From Lachnospiraceae bacterium (GTDB lineage: Bacteria > Bacillota_A > Clostridia > Lachnospirales > Lachnospiraceae): a stretch of DNA of 64,000 bases. Position numbers and translations under genes: made by a program. The DNA is taken from positions 186,001 through 250,000 of the forward strand of contig JAGAIR010000007.1 of assembly GCA_017626435.1 (NCBI GenBank), read 5' to 3'. This document shows, in pieces, positions 9,538 to 19,029 of this stretch; within the stretch, counting starts at the first letter, position 1; the number at the start of each line of letters is the position of its first letter. The notes below the pieces were generated by a model. The model made no database searches. It was not told the origin of the DNA and saw only the letters and a list, made by a program, of their open reading frames with translations.

Positions 9538-10305
9538 ATGAAAAAAAAGGGTAATGTAGCAATTATTACAGGGGCATCTTCTGGAATCGGCAGAGAATTT
9601 GCCATGCAGATCGCACAGGGATATCGTAGCGTGGAGGAAATCTGGCTGATTGCCAGAAGGAGAGAACGGCTGGAAGCATTAAAAAAACAGCTTTTGGGAA
9701 GACGTATTAAGATTTTTTCCCTGGATTTGGCGAAACAGGAGGATTTGGAGAAGTTTAAAAAGATTCTGGAGCAGGAAAAGCCGAAAATAAGGATTATGGT
9801 CAATGCTGCCGGCTATGGGCTGATCGGAAATGTGGAGAGCCTGAGTCTGGAAGAAAATACGGGAATGGTGGATCTGAATTGCCGGGCATTGACGGCAATG
9901 ACTTATATGGTGCTGCCATATATGGCCCCCAATAGCAATCTGATCCAGATGGCTTCATCGGCGGCGTTTATGCCACAGCCCAAATTTGCTGTCTATGCTG
10001 CAAGCAAATCCTATGTGATGAGCTTTAGCCAGGCGTTGGCAAGAGAAGTGAAGGATCAGGGGGTTTGTGTAACTGCGGTCTGTCCTGGTCCGGTGAAAAC
10101 GGAATTTTTTGATATTGCAGAGACGTATGAAGCGGTAAAAATATATAAAAAACTTACTATGGCAAAGGCAGATAAGGTAGTTCGACGTGCACTTCTGGAT
10201 GCAAAACACAAAAAAACGATATCAGTTTATGGCGGGTTGATGAAGGGATTCCGGATTTTATGCAAGATACTGCCTCATGACTGGATGCTGCAATTTGTTA
10301 AATAA
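9538..10305 (+). CDS. Short-chain dehydrogenase/reductase
   Basis: 255 residues with a classical SDR Rossmann fold. It has the NAD(P)-binding TGASSGIG near residue 11, NAAGYG after beta-4, the catalytic Ser in MASSAAF and the YAASK active-site Tyr/Lys pair, then CPGPVKTEF. IARRRERL after the first helix, with its arginines, fits NADP(H) preference. The ATG at 9538 with GAGGT upstream is chosen over an in-frame ATG that overlaps the preceding gene. The substrate cannot be deduced. It is likely cotranscribed with the genes on both sides (49-base and 41-base gaps). Confidence 0.88.
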   Translation: MKKKGNVAIITGASSGIGREFAMQIAQGYRSVEEIWLIARRRERLEALKKQLLGRRIKIFSLDLAKQEDLEKFKKILEQEKPKIRIMVNAAGYGLIGNVESLSLEENTGMVDLNCRALTAMTYMVLPYMAPNSNLIQMASSAAFMPQPKFAVYAASKSYVMSFSQALAREVKDQGVCVTAVCPGPVKTEFFDIAETYEAVKIYKKLTMAKADKVVRRALLDAKHKKTISVYGGLMKGFRILCKILPHDWMLQFVK

Positions 10306-10346
10306 AGTTCATGGGGAAAGAACGGGGTTTTTAGCGAGGTGGAGTG

Positions 10347-11828
10347 ATGAAGCAAAAATATATGATAGCGTTGGACCAGGGAACGACAAGTTCCCGATGC
10401 ATACTGTTTGATCATAGTGGTAAAATCTGCAGTATGGCACAAAAAGAATTTCCACAGATATATCCAAAACCTGGCTGGGTAGAGCATGATCCGATTGACA
10501 TCTGGGCCAGCCAGCTCAGCGTGATGACAGAGGCAATGAGTAAGTTGGGAGTATCGGGGGAGGATATTGCTGGAATTGGGATTACCAACCAGAGAGAAAC
10601 AACAATTGTGTGGGATAGAATAACTGGTGAGCCGGTTTATCATGCTATTGTCTGGCAATGCCGGAGGACAGCAGACTATATTGACCGGCTGGCAGAGGGA
10701 AAATTTGACCGGATTATCAGGGAAAAGACAGGGCTGGTACCGGATGCCTATTTTTCTGCTACAAAAATAGCATGGATATTGGACAATGTTCCTGGGGCGA
10801 GAGAAAAAGCGGATAGAAGGGAATTGCTTTTTGGCACAGTTGATACCTGGCTGATCTGGAAATTAACAGAGGGACAGGTACATGTAACAGATTATACGAA
10901 TGCTTCACGTACCATGTTGTTTGATATCCACAAGCTTTGTTGGGATCCGGAAATTCTTGAATATTTTCAGATTCCGGAGTCAATGCTTCCAAAGGTAATG
11001 CCCTCCAGTACCATATATGGTTATACACAGACCTCTCTGGTCGGGGCTCCGATTCCGATTGCCGGTGCAGCAGGAGACCAGCAGGCAGCATTGTTTGGGC
11101 AGTGCTGTTTTAAAGCAGGAGAGATGAAGAATACATATGGAACAGGCTGTTTCCTGTTGATGAATACAGGGAAGGAGCCGGTAACCTCAGAAAATGGACT
11201 GTTAACAACAATTGCCGCCAGTTCGGATGGACAGGCAAGATACGCTCTGGAAGGCAGTGTATTTGTGGCAGGTGCTGTGATACAGTGGCTGAGGGATGAG
11301 ATGGGGCTGATCCAGAGTGCAGCACAATCCCAGGAGTGCTGCGAGGCGGTTGAGGATACGGCAGGAGTTTATGTTGTACCTGCTTTTACAGGTCTTGGAG
11401 CACCATACTGGGATCAGAGGGCAAGAGGAATCATTACCGGTCTGACCAGAGGTGCCGGCAGGAATCATATTGTGCGGGCAGCAGTGGAATCGATGGCGTA
11501 TCAGGTGAACGATTTGATTGAGGTAATGAAAAAGGATGCCGGTATCAAAGATATTTCATTAAAGGTAGACGGAGGGGCAGCAGTCAATGATTTTTTGTTG
11601 CAGTTTCAGTCTGATATTTTGAATACCAGTGTGGACAGACCAGTTTGTATTGAGACAACAGCTTTAGGTGCCGCATTTTTGGCGGGACTGGCTGTGGGAT
11701 TTTGGACGGACGAAGAGGAAATACGGAAAAACTGGGTATTATCCAGAAAATTTGAGCCATCCATGACACAGGAAAAACGGGACAGTTTGCTGGAAGGCTG
11801 GAGGGATGCTGTGAGCCGGTGTCAGTAG
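10347..11828 (+). CDS. glpK: Glycerol kinase
   Basis: 493 residues, the normal length for GlpK. The N-terminal FGGY signature is [11 protein letters not shown], followed by [11 protein letters not shown] and [13 protein letters not shown]; the C-terminal half has GLGAPYWD and the [13 protein letters not shown] phosphate-binding region. The enzyme phosphorylates glycerol to sn-glycerol-3-phosphate with ATP. GTG 10344 and ATG 10347 are both possible; ATG fits the GAGGTGG site better. No glycerol facilitator or glycerol-3-phosphate dehydrogenase is adjacent, which is unusual for a catabolic glp locus and makes a role in recycling lipid-polymer glycerol plausible. Confidence 0.95.
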   Translation: MKQKYMIALDQGTTSSRCILFDHSGKICSMAQKEFPQIYPKPGWVEHDPIDIWASQLSVMTEAMSKLGVSGEDIAGIGITNQRETTIVWDRITGEPVYHAIVWQCRRTADYIDRLAEGKFDRIIREKTGLVPDAYFSATKIAWILDNVPGAREKADRRELLFGTVDTWLIWKLTEGQVHVTDYTNASRTMLFDIHKLCWDPEILEYFQIPESMLPKVMPSSTIYGYTQTSLVGAPIPIAGAAGDQQAALFGQCCFKAGEMKNTYGTGCFLLMNTGKEPVTSENGLLTTIAASSDGQARYALEGSVFVAGAVIQWLRDEMGLIQSAAQSQECCEAVEDTAGVYVVPAFTGLGAPYWDQRARGIITGLTRGAGRNHIVRAAVESMAYQVNDLIEVMKKDAGIKDISLKVDGGAAVNDFLLQFQSDILNTSVDRPVCIETTALGAAFLAGLAVGFWTDEEEIRKNWVLSRKFEPSMTQEKRDSLLEGWRDAVSRCQ

Positions 11829-11947
11829 ATGGTATTAGAGTCTGGCTTTTCTCTGTGAAAAGAGGTATACTGAATATAATATGCTTTTTTTAGTGGAAAT
11901 AGTAGCCGTTGCTTTGTGGGAGAGAAAGGCTGGGGGAATGAACAGTA

Positions 11948-12997
11948 ATGAATAAGTTGGAAGACATAACATTTAGTAAGGAACTTGCATGGAAATTAGA
12001 TGTTTTGTTATTAATGATACATATCTGTCTGATGGTATTTTTTATAGTGATGCACATTACTCTGATGGCGGTAGTCAATGTGTTTAGTGTGTGCATTTAT
12101 TCCGTCATGGTATGGGTCTCTCAGCGAAGGTCCTATCTTTTTTTGATGATAGCCTATTATGAAATCCTGTTGCACATGATTCTTGCAATTATCTGTGTGG
12201 GATGGGATTTTGGTTTTCAATTTTATTGCTTCTTTTTAATTCCTGTCATCTTTTTTTGTGATTATCTGAATCAGAGTAATTATGGCAGGACCAGCCATCC
12301 TGTCTTGAGCAGCTTTATGGTAATTGCATCTTTTCTGGGGCTGCGGGCATATACCTGGTTTTTTGGAGCGTTGTATCCAATGGACAGCACAGTCGTTATT
12401 TTGTTTAGTAATATGATGAATGCTTTATTTAGCTTTGGTTTTCTGATTTTTTATATGGCAAATTATGAAAGTCTTACGATATTGACAGAGCATGTGGCAA
12501 CAAAGGATGAATTGACCGGGTTGAACAACCGTCATAAGATGCGTGACATGATGCAGGTAGTATTGCAGCAGCGAAAGCAGGAAATTGCGATTGCCATGCT
12601 GGATATTGATGACTTTAAAAAGATAAATGATACCTATGGGCACAATGTAGGAGATATGGTTTTAAAGGCGGTAGCCCAGAGGATTGAAAATTTGCAGAAT
12701 AACAATATTCATGTATGCCGCTGGGGAGGTGAGGAATTTTTAATTATGGCTTCTGGAAATTCCAGTTATACAGAACTTCGGGAAGCGATACAGAAACTGA
12801 TACAGGAGCTTGGAAAAAGTCCGGTCTTATGTGATAAGACCAGGATATCGGTGACCGTTACCGCAGGGGTTTCCTGTAAAGAGGAATCGGAGAATATAGA
12901 CCAGACCATCAGCCGTGCTGACAAGTATCTGTATGAGGGAAAATTGTCAGGAAAAAATAAGATGGTAGCAAGGGATGAAATGAGTAAGAAACTATAA
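11948..12997 (+). CDS. Membrane diguanylate cyclase (GGDEF)
   Basis: 349 residues. About six TM segments fill the first 180 residues, followed by a GGDEF domain. Substrate and metal motifs are LDIDDFKKINDTYGH and GGEEF at 260-264, a sequence seen in active cyclases. There is no RxxD inhibitory site five residues before GGEEF, so product feedback at the I-site is unlikely. It makes cyclic di-GMP at the membrane; the sensed ligand is unknown. A perfect TATAAT at 11875-11880 without a good -35 lies upstream. The secreted LRR genes follow on the same strand after 83 bases. Confidence 0.9.
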   Translation: MNKLEDITFSKELAWKLDVLLLMIHICLMVFFIVMHITLMAVVNVFSVCIYSVMVWVSQRRSYLFLMIAYYEILLHMILAIICVGWDFGFQFYCFFLIPVIFFCDYLNQSNYGRTSHPVLSSFMVIASFLGLRAYTWFFGALYPMDSTVVILFSNMMNALFSFGFLIFYMANYESLTILTEHVATKDELTGLNNRHKMRDMMQVVLQQRKQEIAIAMLDIDDFKKINDTYGHNVGDMVLKAVAQRIENLQNNNIHVCRWGGEEFLIMASGNSSYTELREAIQKLIQELGKSPVLCDKTRISVTVTAGVSCKEESENIDQTISRADKYLYEGKLSGKNKMVARDEMSKKL

Positions 12998-13080
12998 GAT
13001 GACCTCAGGGAAGGGACACATAATTGCCATATACGTAGATTATGTTTTTCATGAGGTTCCGGGGGAAAGGAGAAAAATGT

Positions 13081-14547
13081 ATGGGAGAAAAAAATCTGAC
13101 AGGTATGATGAAAATTTGTGCTGCTATTCTTTTTGGGGGAAGTCTGGTATGTGGTATGGGTGTATGTCGTGCCAGTGCCAGTGAGGTAGCAGTAAATAAA
13201 ACAAATTTTCCGGATGATACCTTTCGTGCTTATGTGAGAGAGTATGTGGATAAAGACCAGGACGGAATTTTATCAGAGCAGGAGATCGCTGGAAAGAAAA
13301 AACTTAAACTGGTGGGAGAAAAAGAAGTGGCATTGTCAGAGAAAACGGAGCAGAGGCAGAAACTGAATGTCACTGGAATTCAATATCTTACTGGATTGAA
13401 AAATGTAGATCTCAGTGGATGGAAACTGAGTGGAACAGATTTTTCTGCTTTGACCTCTCTGAGAAAATTGACAGTTTCTTACGCTAATCTGCAGGAATTG
13501 GATGTTTCTGCACTGACACAGTTAAAACAGCTGGATTGCAGTGACAACAACATTAGTGTACTTGATTTGTCTGAAGTACAGAAACTGACCAAATTAGATT
13601 GTTCACGGAATGAGTTGAGAGTGTTAGACATCAGGAAACATACGAAGTTGACTAGTTTGCGATGCAGTGACAATCATATCAGCCAGCTGCAGGTTGCAAA
13701 TCTGAAAGAGCTGAAAGTTCTCACTTGTGCGGGAAACCGGATTGGAAAGCTAAATGTATTACATGCATCCGGATTGTGGAAATTAAGATGTGGATATAAT
13801 TATATAAAAAAACTGAGTGTGTGGGGCAATCCTTCTCTTCGCATTCTGGATTGCAGTGGAAATGATATTACTTCTTTGAATCTGTACCGTAATACCCGTT
13901 TGAGAGATCTGGATGTAGATAATAATTCTCTGACCAGCCTTGATTTGAGACGGAATACTCAATTAGAGTTGTTAGAATGTTCGGATAATAAAATTAAGAC
14001 GCTGGATATCAGTAAACTGAAGAAATTGAGAGTATTAAAATGTTCTAATACTTCATTAAGTAAATTGGATCTTAGCCAGAACAGAAATTTAAAAGGGCTT
14101 TATGCAAGAAATCTCTCCATTCCTGAATTGAATCTGTCAGCGCAGCAAAACCTGGAAATCATAAACTGCATGAATGGAAAACTGACCAGTCTTGATCTGA
14201 GTAAATGCAAAAGATTGAGACGATTGAACTGCACTTTTAATCAGTTAGGAGCACTTGATATCAGTAATAATCCAAAACTATGGGAATGTAAGGTCAAAAA
14301 CAACCAGTTGAAAGAACTGATTTTGGGACAAAACTCCAGTTTGCGTTTTTTATCTTGTGAAAACAATGCATTGACACAATTGGACGTTTCACAGTGTGTC
14401 AATTTGAACGCAGGTTCTGCCAGTTCCTTTCTGTTTTCTGGAAATCCTCTAAGCAGCATTATTGTGTCTGAAATAAATTGTGAAGAGGATTCAGACAATG
14501 AGAAGCTGGCACGTTTGTCTGGTGTATCGTGGGTGTTTGTCATATAA
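13081..14547 (+). CDS. Secreted EF-hand/leucine-rich-repeat protein A
   Basis: 488 residues. A signal peptide (around 1-33, ending near RASA) is followed by an NFPDDTF motif and a canonical EF-hand loop at 57-68 (DKDQDGILSEQE). About 15 to 17 leucine-rich repeats of roughly 21 residues follow, of the type L-x-x-L-D-C-S-x-N-x-I-x-x-L-D-L-S. There is no LPXTG motif or membrane anchor. AGGAG eight bases before ATG 13081 sets the start. Such proteins are common on Lachnospiraceae surfaces and are presumed to be adhesion or binding proteins; the ligand is unknown. The next gene is a paralogue of identical length. Confidence 0.88.
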   Translation: MGEKNLTGMMKICAAILFGGSLVCGMGVCRASASEVAVNKTNFPDDTFRAYVREYVDKDQDGILSEQEIAGKKKLKLVGEKEVALSEKTEQRQKLNVTGIQYLTGLKNVDLSGWKLSGTDFSALTSLRKLTVSYANLQELDVSALTQLKQLDCSDNNISVLDLSEVQKLTKLDCSRNELRVLDIRKHTKLTSLRCSDNHISQLQVANLKELKVLTCAGNRIGKLNVLHASGLWKLRCGYNYIKKLSVWGNPSLRILDCSGNDITSLNLYRNTRLRDLDVDNNSLTSLDLRRNTQLELLECSDNKIKTLDISKLKKLRVLKCSNTSLSKLDLSQNRNLKGLYARNLSIPELNLSAQQNLEIINCMNGKLTSLDLSKCKRLRRLNCTFNQLGALDISNNPKLWECKVKNNQLKELILGQNSSLRFLSCENNALTQLDVSQCVNLNAGSASSFLFSGNPLSSIIVSEINCEEDSDNEKLARLSGVSWVFVI

Positions 14548-14718
14548 TTGACACAAAAATGCAAAAAAATTGACAAGGAAAAGCCCGAATATTGCCTCAT
14601 GATAGAACTACACTTTTCTGTAACAACATGAATTATGTATACACGGTGTAAAACAGGTGTATCGATGGTTTGGCAGTTGCAAGTACGGCAGCTGCATTTC
14701 AGGAAAGGATGTAGAGGT

Positions 14719-16185
14719 ATGAAAAAGAACTGGAACAAAATCATGGCAGTAGGAGGGCTAATTTTATGCGCAGGACTGGCAACAGGAGGGATGGGGGTTG
14801 ATCCGTTATCTGCTTTGGCGGCCGATGAGGGGATCGTGCTGGATAGTGACAATTTTCCTGACAGTGTATTTTTGAAGTTTGTTTCTGATAATTATGATAC
14901 AAACCGGAACGGAATTCTGGATACAGAAGAGATTCAGGCGGCAAAGACCCTGACTTTTTCTGCAATGCCGGAAGGTGGTGTGAAGGATGAGGATTCGGAA
15001 GAAGACATTCCAGAAGCCAGAAAATATCTGGATATTGAGGGAATACAATATCTGGAAGCATTGACAACGGTTGATCTCAGTGGATGGTATCTGAATCATG
15101 CAGGTAAAGTGAAAGAACTGTTAAAGTTGGAAAATTTATCATTGGATTATGATGATCTGGATTCCATTGATATAACCGATTTGAAGAAGTTAAAAACTTT
15201 TCGTGCTACATACAATAATCTGGAAAAAATGGATCTGTCAGCAAATAAAAATTTGACGGTAATAAATCTGGATCACAACCAACTGAAGGAATTGAAGTTA
15301 AAGGATCACTCTAAATTGAAAGAGCTTACCTGTACAAAAAATCGAATTCGCCAGTTGGATCTGTCAAGTTTGAAGAGGCTGGAAATATTATATGCAGACT
15401 CTAATGCGATGAAAACATTGAAACTTCCCAATACATCAACAGTTAAGGAGCTTTCTTTGGAGGACAACAAACTGAAAAATATTTCTCTGTCAAAGTATAA
15501 AGCATTAACCTGCTGTAAAATGGAAAGCAATCCTTTAAAGAGGATAGATGTTTCCTCGAACCCTAAATTAAAAGTTCTTTGTGTAAGCGGCGATCGGATT
15601 GATAAACTGGATATCAGTAAAAATAAAAAATTGAACTATCTATCTTGCAGAGATACTTCTTGTAAAAAAATTATGGTTTCCCATTTGAAGAATTTGGAGA
15701 CGCTAATCTGTTCGGACAACGATTTAGATATTCTGGATATTTCAAAAAATGAAAAACTTAAAAGATTAGAATGTCAAAATGTTAGATTAGCAAAATTAGA
15801 TGTATCCTCCAATTATGATCTGGTGTATCTGGATTGCAGCAATAATATTTTGGAAAAGCTCAATGTCAGTATGTGTAATGAATTGGAATATCTGGATTGT
15901 AACAGCAATAATATAAAGAAGCTTAATCTGGGAACACAGACACAGCTGAAATATTTATTTTGTTATTCCAATCAGATGACATCCCTGGACCTTTCAGGAT
16001 GTACTGCATTAGATATTATGAACATTGATGAATTTCAGGTACATGAGGATACTTATTATGGTTCGGATGATACCACTGTGCGGAAAATATTCCTGCCACA
16101 TTCAGTATATACAGACAGATTTACGTTGGAAGAGATCAGAAGTTATCTTTCGATTGATTGTGTTTACACAAATTACACTGCATAG
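14719..16185 (+). CDS. Secreted EF-hand/leucine-rich-repeat protein B
   Basis: 488 residues, exactly as long as its neighbour. It has a signal peptide (around 1-35, ending SALAA), an NFPDSVF motif, then an EF-hand-like loop at 60-71 (DTNRNGILDTEE) in which two Asp ligands are Asn. An acidic insert (EDSEEDIPEA) precedes the shared GIQYL/DLSGW entry to the repeats, which are more Lys-rich and more diverged than in protein A. The C-terminus (YLSIDCVYTNYTA) differs from A. The start is ATG 14719; the nearby GAGG is close and the AAAGGA is further away. The pair is most simply a tandem duplication. Confidence 0.87.
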   Translation: MKKNWNKIMAVGGLILCAGLATGGMGVDPLSALAADEGIVLDSDNFPDSVFLKFVSDNYDTNRNGILDTEEIQAAKTLTFSAMPEGGVKDEDSEEDIPEARKYLDIEGIQYLEALTTVDLSGWYLNHAGKVKELLKLENLSLDYDDLDSIDITDLKKLKTFRATYNNLEKMDLSANKNLTVINLDHNQLKELKLKDHSKLKELTCTKNRIRQLDLSSLKRLEILYADSNAMKTLKLPNTSTVKELSLEDNKLKNISLSKYKALTCCKMESNPLKRIDVSSNPKLKVLCVSGDRIDKLDISKNKKLNYLSCRDTSCKKIMVSHLKNLETLICSDNDLDILDISKNEKLKRLECQNVRLAKLDVSSNYDLVYLDCSNNILEKLNVSMCNELEYLDCNSNNIKKLNLGTQTQLKYLFCYSNQMTSLDLSGCTALDIMNIDEFQVHEDTYYGSDDTTVRKIFLPHSVYTDRFTLEEIRSYLSIDCVYTNYTA

Positions 16186-16212
16186 GGATTTTTCAGGAAT
16201 GAAAAATTCTGC

Positions 16213-16241
16213 TTGACATATCATTAAAAAAAGAGTATTAT
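16213..16241 (+). promoter_or_regulatory. Sigma-A promoter of the ilvBN T-box transcript
   Basis: A consensus TTGACA (16213-16218), 17-base spacer and TATTAT (16236-16241). It starts within 30 bases of the stop of the preceding LRR gene and places transcription start near 16248, just before the T-box. Confidence 0.85.
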
Positions 16242-16247
16242 CATTTG

Positions 16248-16545
16248 CAAATCATAAATGCTATGACGAGGAGGAGTACATATCTTTCGGAGTTAGAGAG
16301 AGAAGATGGTTGGTGGAAATCTTCATTCCGAACCTATGGAAGTAGCCTTCGAGCAGTGGACCGAACAGGAGACTTTTCCTAAGTAGACTCCAACGGAAGT
16401 CCCACCGTTACAGGGGAGACAATATTCAAGGCAGATGCCTGCGTATTGGCAGAGAGCAGAGAGAAATCTCTGAATTTAGGTGGTAACACGGATTTTGTAG
16501 ATTCGCCCTAAACTGATAAATTTCAGTTTAGGGCTTTTTGTTTAA
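16248..16545 (+). promoter_or_regulatory. T-box riboswitch controlling ilvBN, probable Val specifier
   Basis: A leader of about 300 bases. It contains the T-box sequence AGGTGGTAACACGG (16478-16491) and a GAGGAGTA stretch typical of stem I, and ends in a terminator. The candidate specifier is GTA (16342-16344) in GAA-GTA-GCC. This is aligned with the clearer Trp leader downstream, where TGG occupies the same place (AAA-TGG-ACC). GTA means tRNA-Val, which fits acetolactate synthase. Uncharged tRNA would favour the antiterminator and allow transcription. Together with its promoter it accounts for the whole 16186-16565 gap. Confidence 0.88.
16505..16539 (+). terminator. T-box regulatory terminator before ilvB
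   Basis: GCCCTAAACTGA (16505-16516) pairs perfectly with TCAGTTTAGGGC (16523-16534) and is followed by five Ts. It is the conditional terminator competing with the T-box antiterminator. Confidence 0.92.
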
Positions 16546-16565
16546 AGAAAAGAGGGATGAGCATA

Positions 16566-18287
16566 ATGATGAAGGGAACAGAACTTTTAGTAAAGGCATT
16601 AAAGGAAGAGGGGGTAGACATCCTATTCGGCTATCCGGGAGGTCAGGCAGTGGATATTTTTGATGCATTGTATGACCAGGAGGATATTGAAGTGATTTTA
16701 CCACGTCATGAGCAGGCTTTGATTCATGCTGCGGATGGATATGCCCGTTCTACCGGAAAGGTAGGTGTCTGTCTGGTAACCAGCGGACCGGGAGCGACAA
16801 ATCTGGTGACAGGAATTGCCACTGCCAATTATGACAGTGTTCCGCTGGTATGTATTACCGGACAGGTGCCTTTGGGACTGATGGGCAATGATGCTTTCCA
16901 GGAGGTGGATATTGTGGGGATTACCCGGAATATCTGCAAATATGCAGTAACGGTAAGAAAACGGGAGGATTTAGGACGGATTATCAAGGAAGCCTTTTAT
17001 ATTGCCAGAACAGGACGTCCGGGACCGGTTGTCATTGACCTGCCCAAGGACATTCAGCAGGCAATGGGCAGTGATGAGTATCCATCCGAGGTATCTATCC
17101 GTGGATATAAGCCAAATGAAGGAGTGCATGTCGGGCAGATAAAGAAGGCCGTTGCTGCTTTGAAGAAGGCGAAAAAACCATTATTCCTTGTTGGAGGAGG
17201 CGTCAATATAGCAGGTGCCAATGAGCAGATGCGCAAACTGGCGGAGAATACTGGAGTTCCTGTTATCACTACGATCATGGGGAAGGGCGCAATTCCTACC
17301 AGACATCCGCTCTATCTTGGGAATATAGGTATCCATGGAAGTTACGCGGCGAATCATGCTGTCAGCGAATGTGATGTGCTATTTTCGATCGGTACCCGTT
17401 TTAATGACCGAATTACTGGAAAAATCAGTGAATTTGCCAAGGATGCAAAAATTATTCACATAGATGTAGATTCTGCATCCATTTCTAAGAATATTGTGGT
17501 AGATATTCCTATTGTGGCAGATGCCAGGTCTGCCATTGAAAAGCTTCTGGAGTATGTAACTCCCCTGAAAACTGCCAAATGGCTGGAGCAGGTTCAGGCA
17601 TGGAAAGCAGAGTATCCGATCACTATGGAGAAATATCCCGGGCTGACACCGGAAAAGGTGATTCGGTATATCAGCGAACATTTTGAACGCCCTATTGTTG
17701 CTACAGATGTAGGGCAGAACCAGCTTTGGACTACACAGTTTCTGGACCTGGAGGGAAACCGCCAGCTCCTTACTTCCGGCGGACTGGGAACGATGGGGTA
17801 TGGATTTCCGGCAGCGATCGGAGCACAGCTTGGCAACCCGGATGCAGATGTCTTTGCAATTTCGGGTGATGGCGGTATGCAGATGAATATTCAGGAGTTT
17901 GCCACTGCAGTAGCATTGGAGCTGCCATTGACGTTGATCGTATTCAATAACGGATATCTGGGAAATGTGCGGCAGTGGCAGGAAATGCTGTTTAACCGGA
18001 GATATTCCAGTACCTGCCTGACATACCGTAAGAGCTGTCAGAAAGATTGCATGAATAAAGATAAATGCTGTCCAAAATATATTCCGGATTTTGTGAAGCT
18101 GGCGGAGAGTTATGAAGCATATGGGATGCGTATTACTAAAGAAGAGGATATCGAAAAGGCGTTTGCATTTGCCAAATCCCATAAAAAAGGACCGACACTT
18201 CTGGAGTTTATCATTGAGCGGGAAGCAAATGTTTCCCCGATGGTACCAGTTGGAAAGCCGCTGGATGAAATGATTCTGGATTGCTAA
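16566..18287 (+). CDS. ilvB: Acetolactate synthase large subunit
   Basis: About 573 residues. The N-terminal ThDP-binding domain has FGYPGGQAVDIFDAL, the catalytic Glu in LPRHEQALIHAADGYAR, and TSGPGATNLVTGIA. The C-terminal ThDP domain has GDGGMQMNIQEFATA and the metal site in NNGYLG. It condenses two pyruvates, or pyruvate with 2-ketobutyrate, in the Val/Leu/Ile pathway and needs the IlvN subunit encoded 77 bases later. ATG 16566 is nine bases behind AGAGGG; an ATG at 16557 abuts that site. Five Cys (484, 491, 495, 501, 502) cluster in an insert before PDFVKLAESY. No ilvC, ilvD or leu genes lie in the window. Confidence 0.96.
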   Translation: MMKGTELLVKALKEEGVDILFGYPGGQAVDIFDALYDQEDIEVILPRHEQALIHAADGYARSTGKVGVCLVTSGPGATNLVTGIATANYDSVPLVCITGQVPLGLMGNDAFQEVDIVGITRNICKYAVTVRKREDLGRIIKEAFYIARTGRPGPVVIDLPKDIQQAMGSDEYPSEVSIRGYKPNEGVHVGQIKKAVAALKKAKKPLFLVGGGVNIAGANEQMRKLAENTGVPVITTIMGKGAIPTRHPLYLGNIGIHGSYAANHAVSECDVLFSIGTRFNDRITGKISEFAKDAKIIHIDVDSASISKNIVVDIPIVADARSAIEKLLEYVTPLKTAKWLEQVQAWKAEYPITMEKYPGLTPEKVIRYISEHFERPIVATDVGQNQLWTTQFLDLEGNRQLLTSGGLGTMGYGFPAAIGAQLGNPDADVFAISGDGGMQMNIQEFATAVALELPLTLIVFNNGYLGNVRQWQEMLFNRRYSSTCLTYRKSCQKDCMNKDKCCPKYIPDFVKLAESYEAYGMRITKEEDIEKAFAFAKSHKKGPTLLEFIIEREANVSPMVPVGKPLDEMILDC

Positions 18288-18364
18288 ATAAATATGTTGC
18301 GTGATGGCATGTTAATATGATGTATAAAGCACATACTTTATGGTATGTGCAGATTGGAGCGAAT

Positions 18365-18871
18365 ATGGAGATAAAGAAGCGCTGGATTTCCGCCTATGTG
18401 GAAAATCAAATTGGTGTATTAGCTAAGGTTTCCGGTTTGTTTTCCGGAAAAAATTATAATCTGGATACCCTGACGGTAGGGGAGACAGAGGATCCTACGA
18501 TGTCCCGCATGACTATCGGGCTTACCTGTGATGATCTGACCTTCGAGCAGATTATCAAACAGTTAAACCGGAGTGTAGAGGTAATAAAGGTAATTGATTT
18601 TACAGATATTCCGATTCACAAAAAAGAACTGTTGTTCATCAAGGTGAACAGCTGTAATGAAAAGGATAAGGAAGAGATTTTCCGCATTGTCCAGACCTTT
18701 AATCTGACAGTGGTTGACTATAATAAAAATACAGTCCTGGTGCAGTGCGTCAAAACAGAACAAAAGAATAATCATATGATAGAACTGTTCCGGGACAACT
18801 TTGTCAACCGTATCGAGGTGGTACGCGGAGGAAGTGTGGCGATTGAAGCCATATCTCTGACGGACAGATAG
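18365..18871 (+). CDS. ilvN: Acetolactate synthase small (regulatory) subunit
   Basis: 168 residues. The N-terminal ACT domain begins RWISAYVENQIGVLAKVSGLFSGKNYN and includes LTVGETEDPTMSRMTI; the C-terminal domain ends with VVRGGSVAIEAI. It stabilises the large subunit and confers feedback inhibition, normally by valine. The start at 18365 has TTGGAG five bases upstream; the frame is open 16 codons earlier without a comparable site. It is cotranscribed with ilvB under the same T-box. Confidence 0.94.
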   Translation: MEIKKRWISAYVENQIGVLAKVSGLFSGKNYNLDTLTVGETEDPTMSRMTIGLTCDDLTFEQIIKQLNRSVEVIKVIDFTDIPIHKKELLFIKVNSCNEKDKEEIFRIVQTFNLTVVDYNKNTVLVQCVKTEQKNNHMIELFRDNFVNRIEVVRGGSVAIEAISLTDR

Positions 18872-18995
18872 TCAGTTCTAATGATGGAAAAGAAAAAGGC
18901 AGGGTGAAGATAATCGGAACAAGTGATTTGATCTTGTCTGGAAGTTTAAAAGAAAGTTCGGCTATGATATTACTTCATGAAATGTAGGTTTTATC

Positions 18996-19023
18996 TTGAC
19001 AAATAAAAGAATCAGAGTATAAT
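18996..19023 (+). promoter_or_regulatory. Sigma-A promoter of the trp T-box transcript
   Basis: Perfect TTGACA (18996-19001), a 16-base spacer and perfect TATAAT (19018-19023). Transcription would start near 19030. The 18872-18995 stretch upstream shows no gene and no clear terminator for ilvN. Confidence 0.88.
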
Positions 19024-19029
19024 TTAACT

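Noticed and set aside
13500..14400. Regularly spaced repeats suggesting a CRISPR-like or tandem DNA array
   Set aside because: The periodicity is 63 bases and tracks the 21-residue protein repeat; the DNA itself is not conserved between units.
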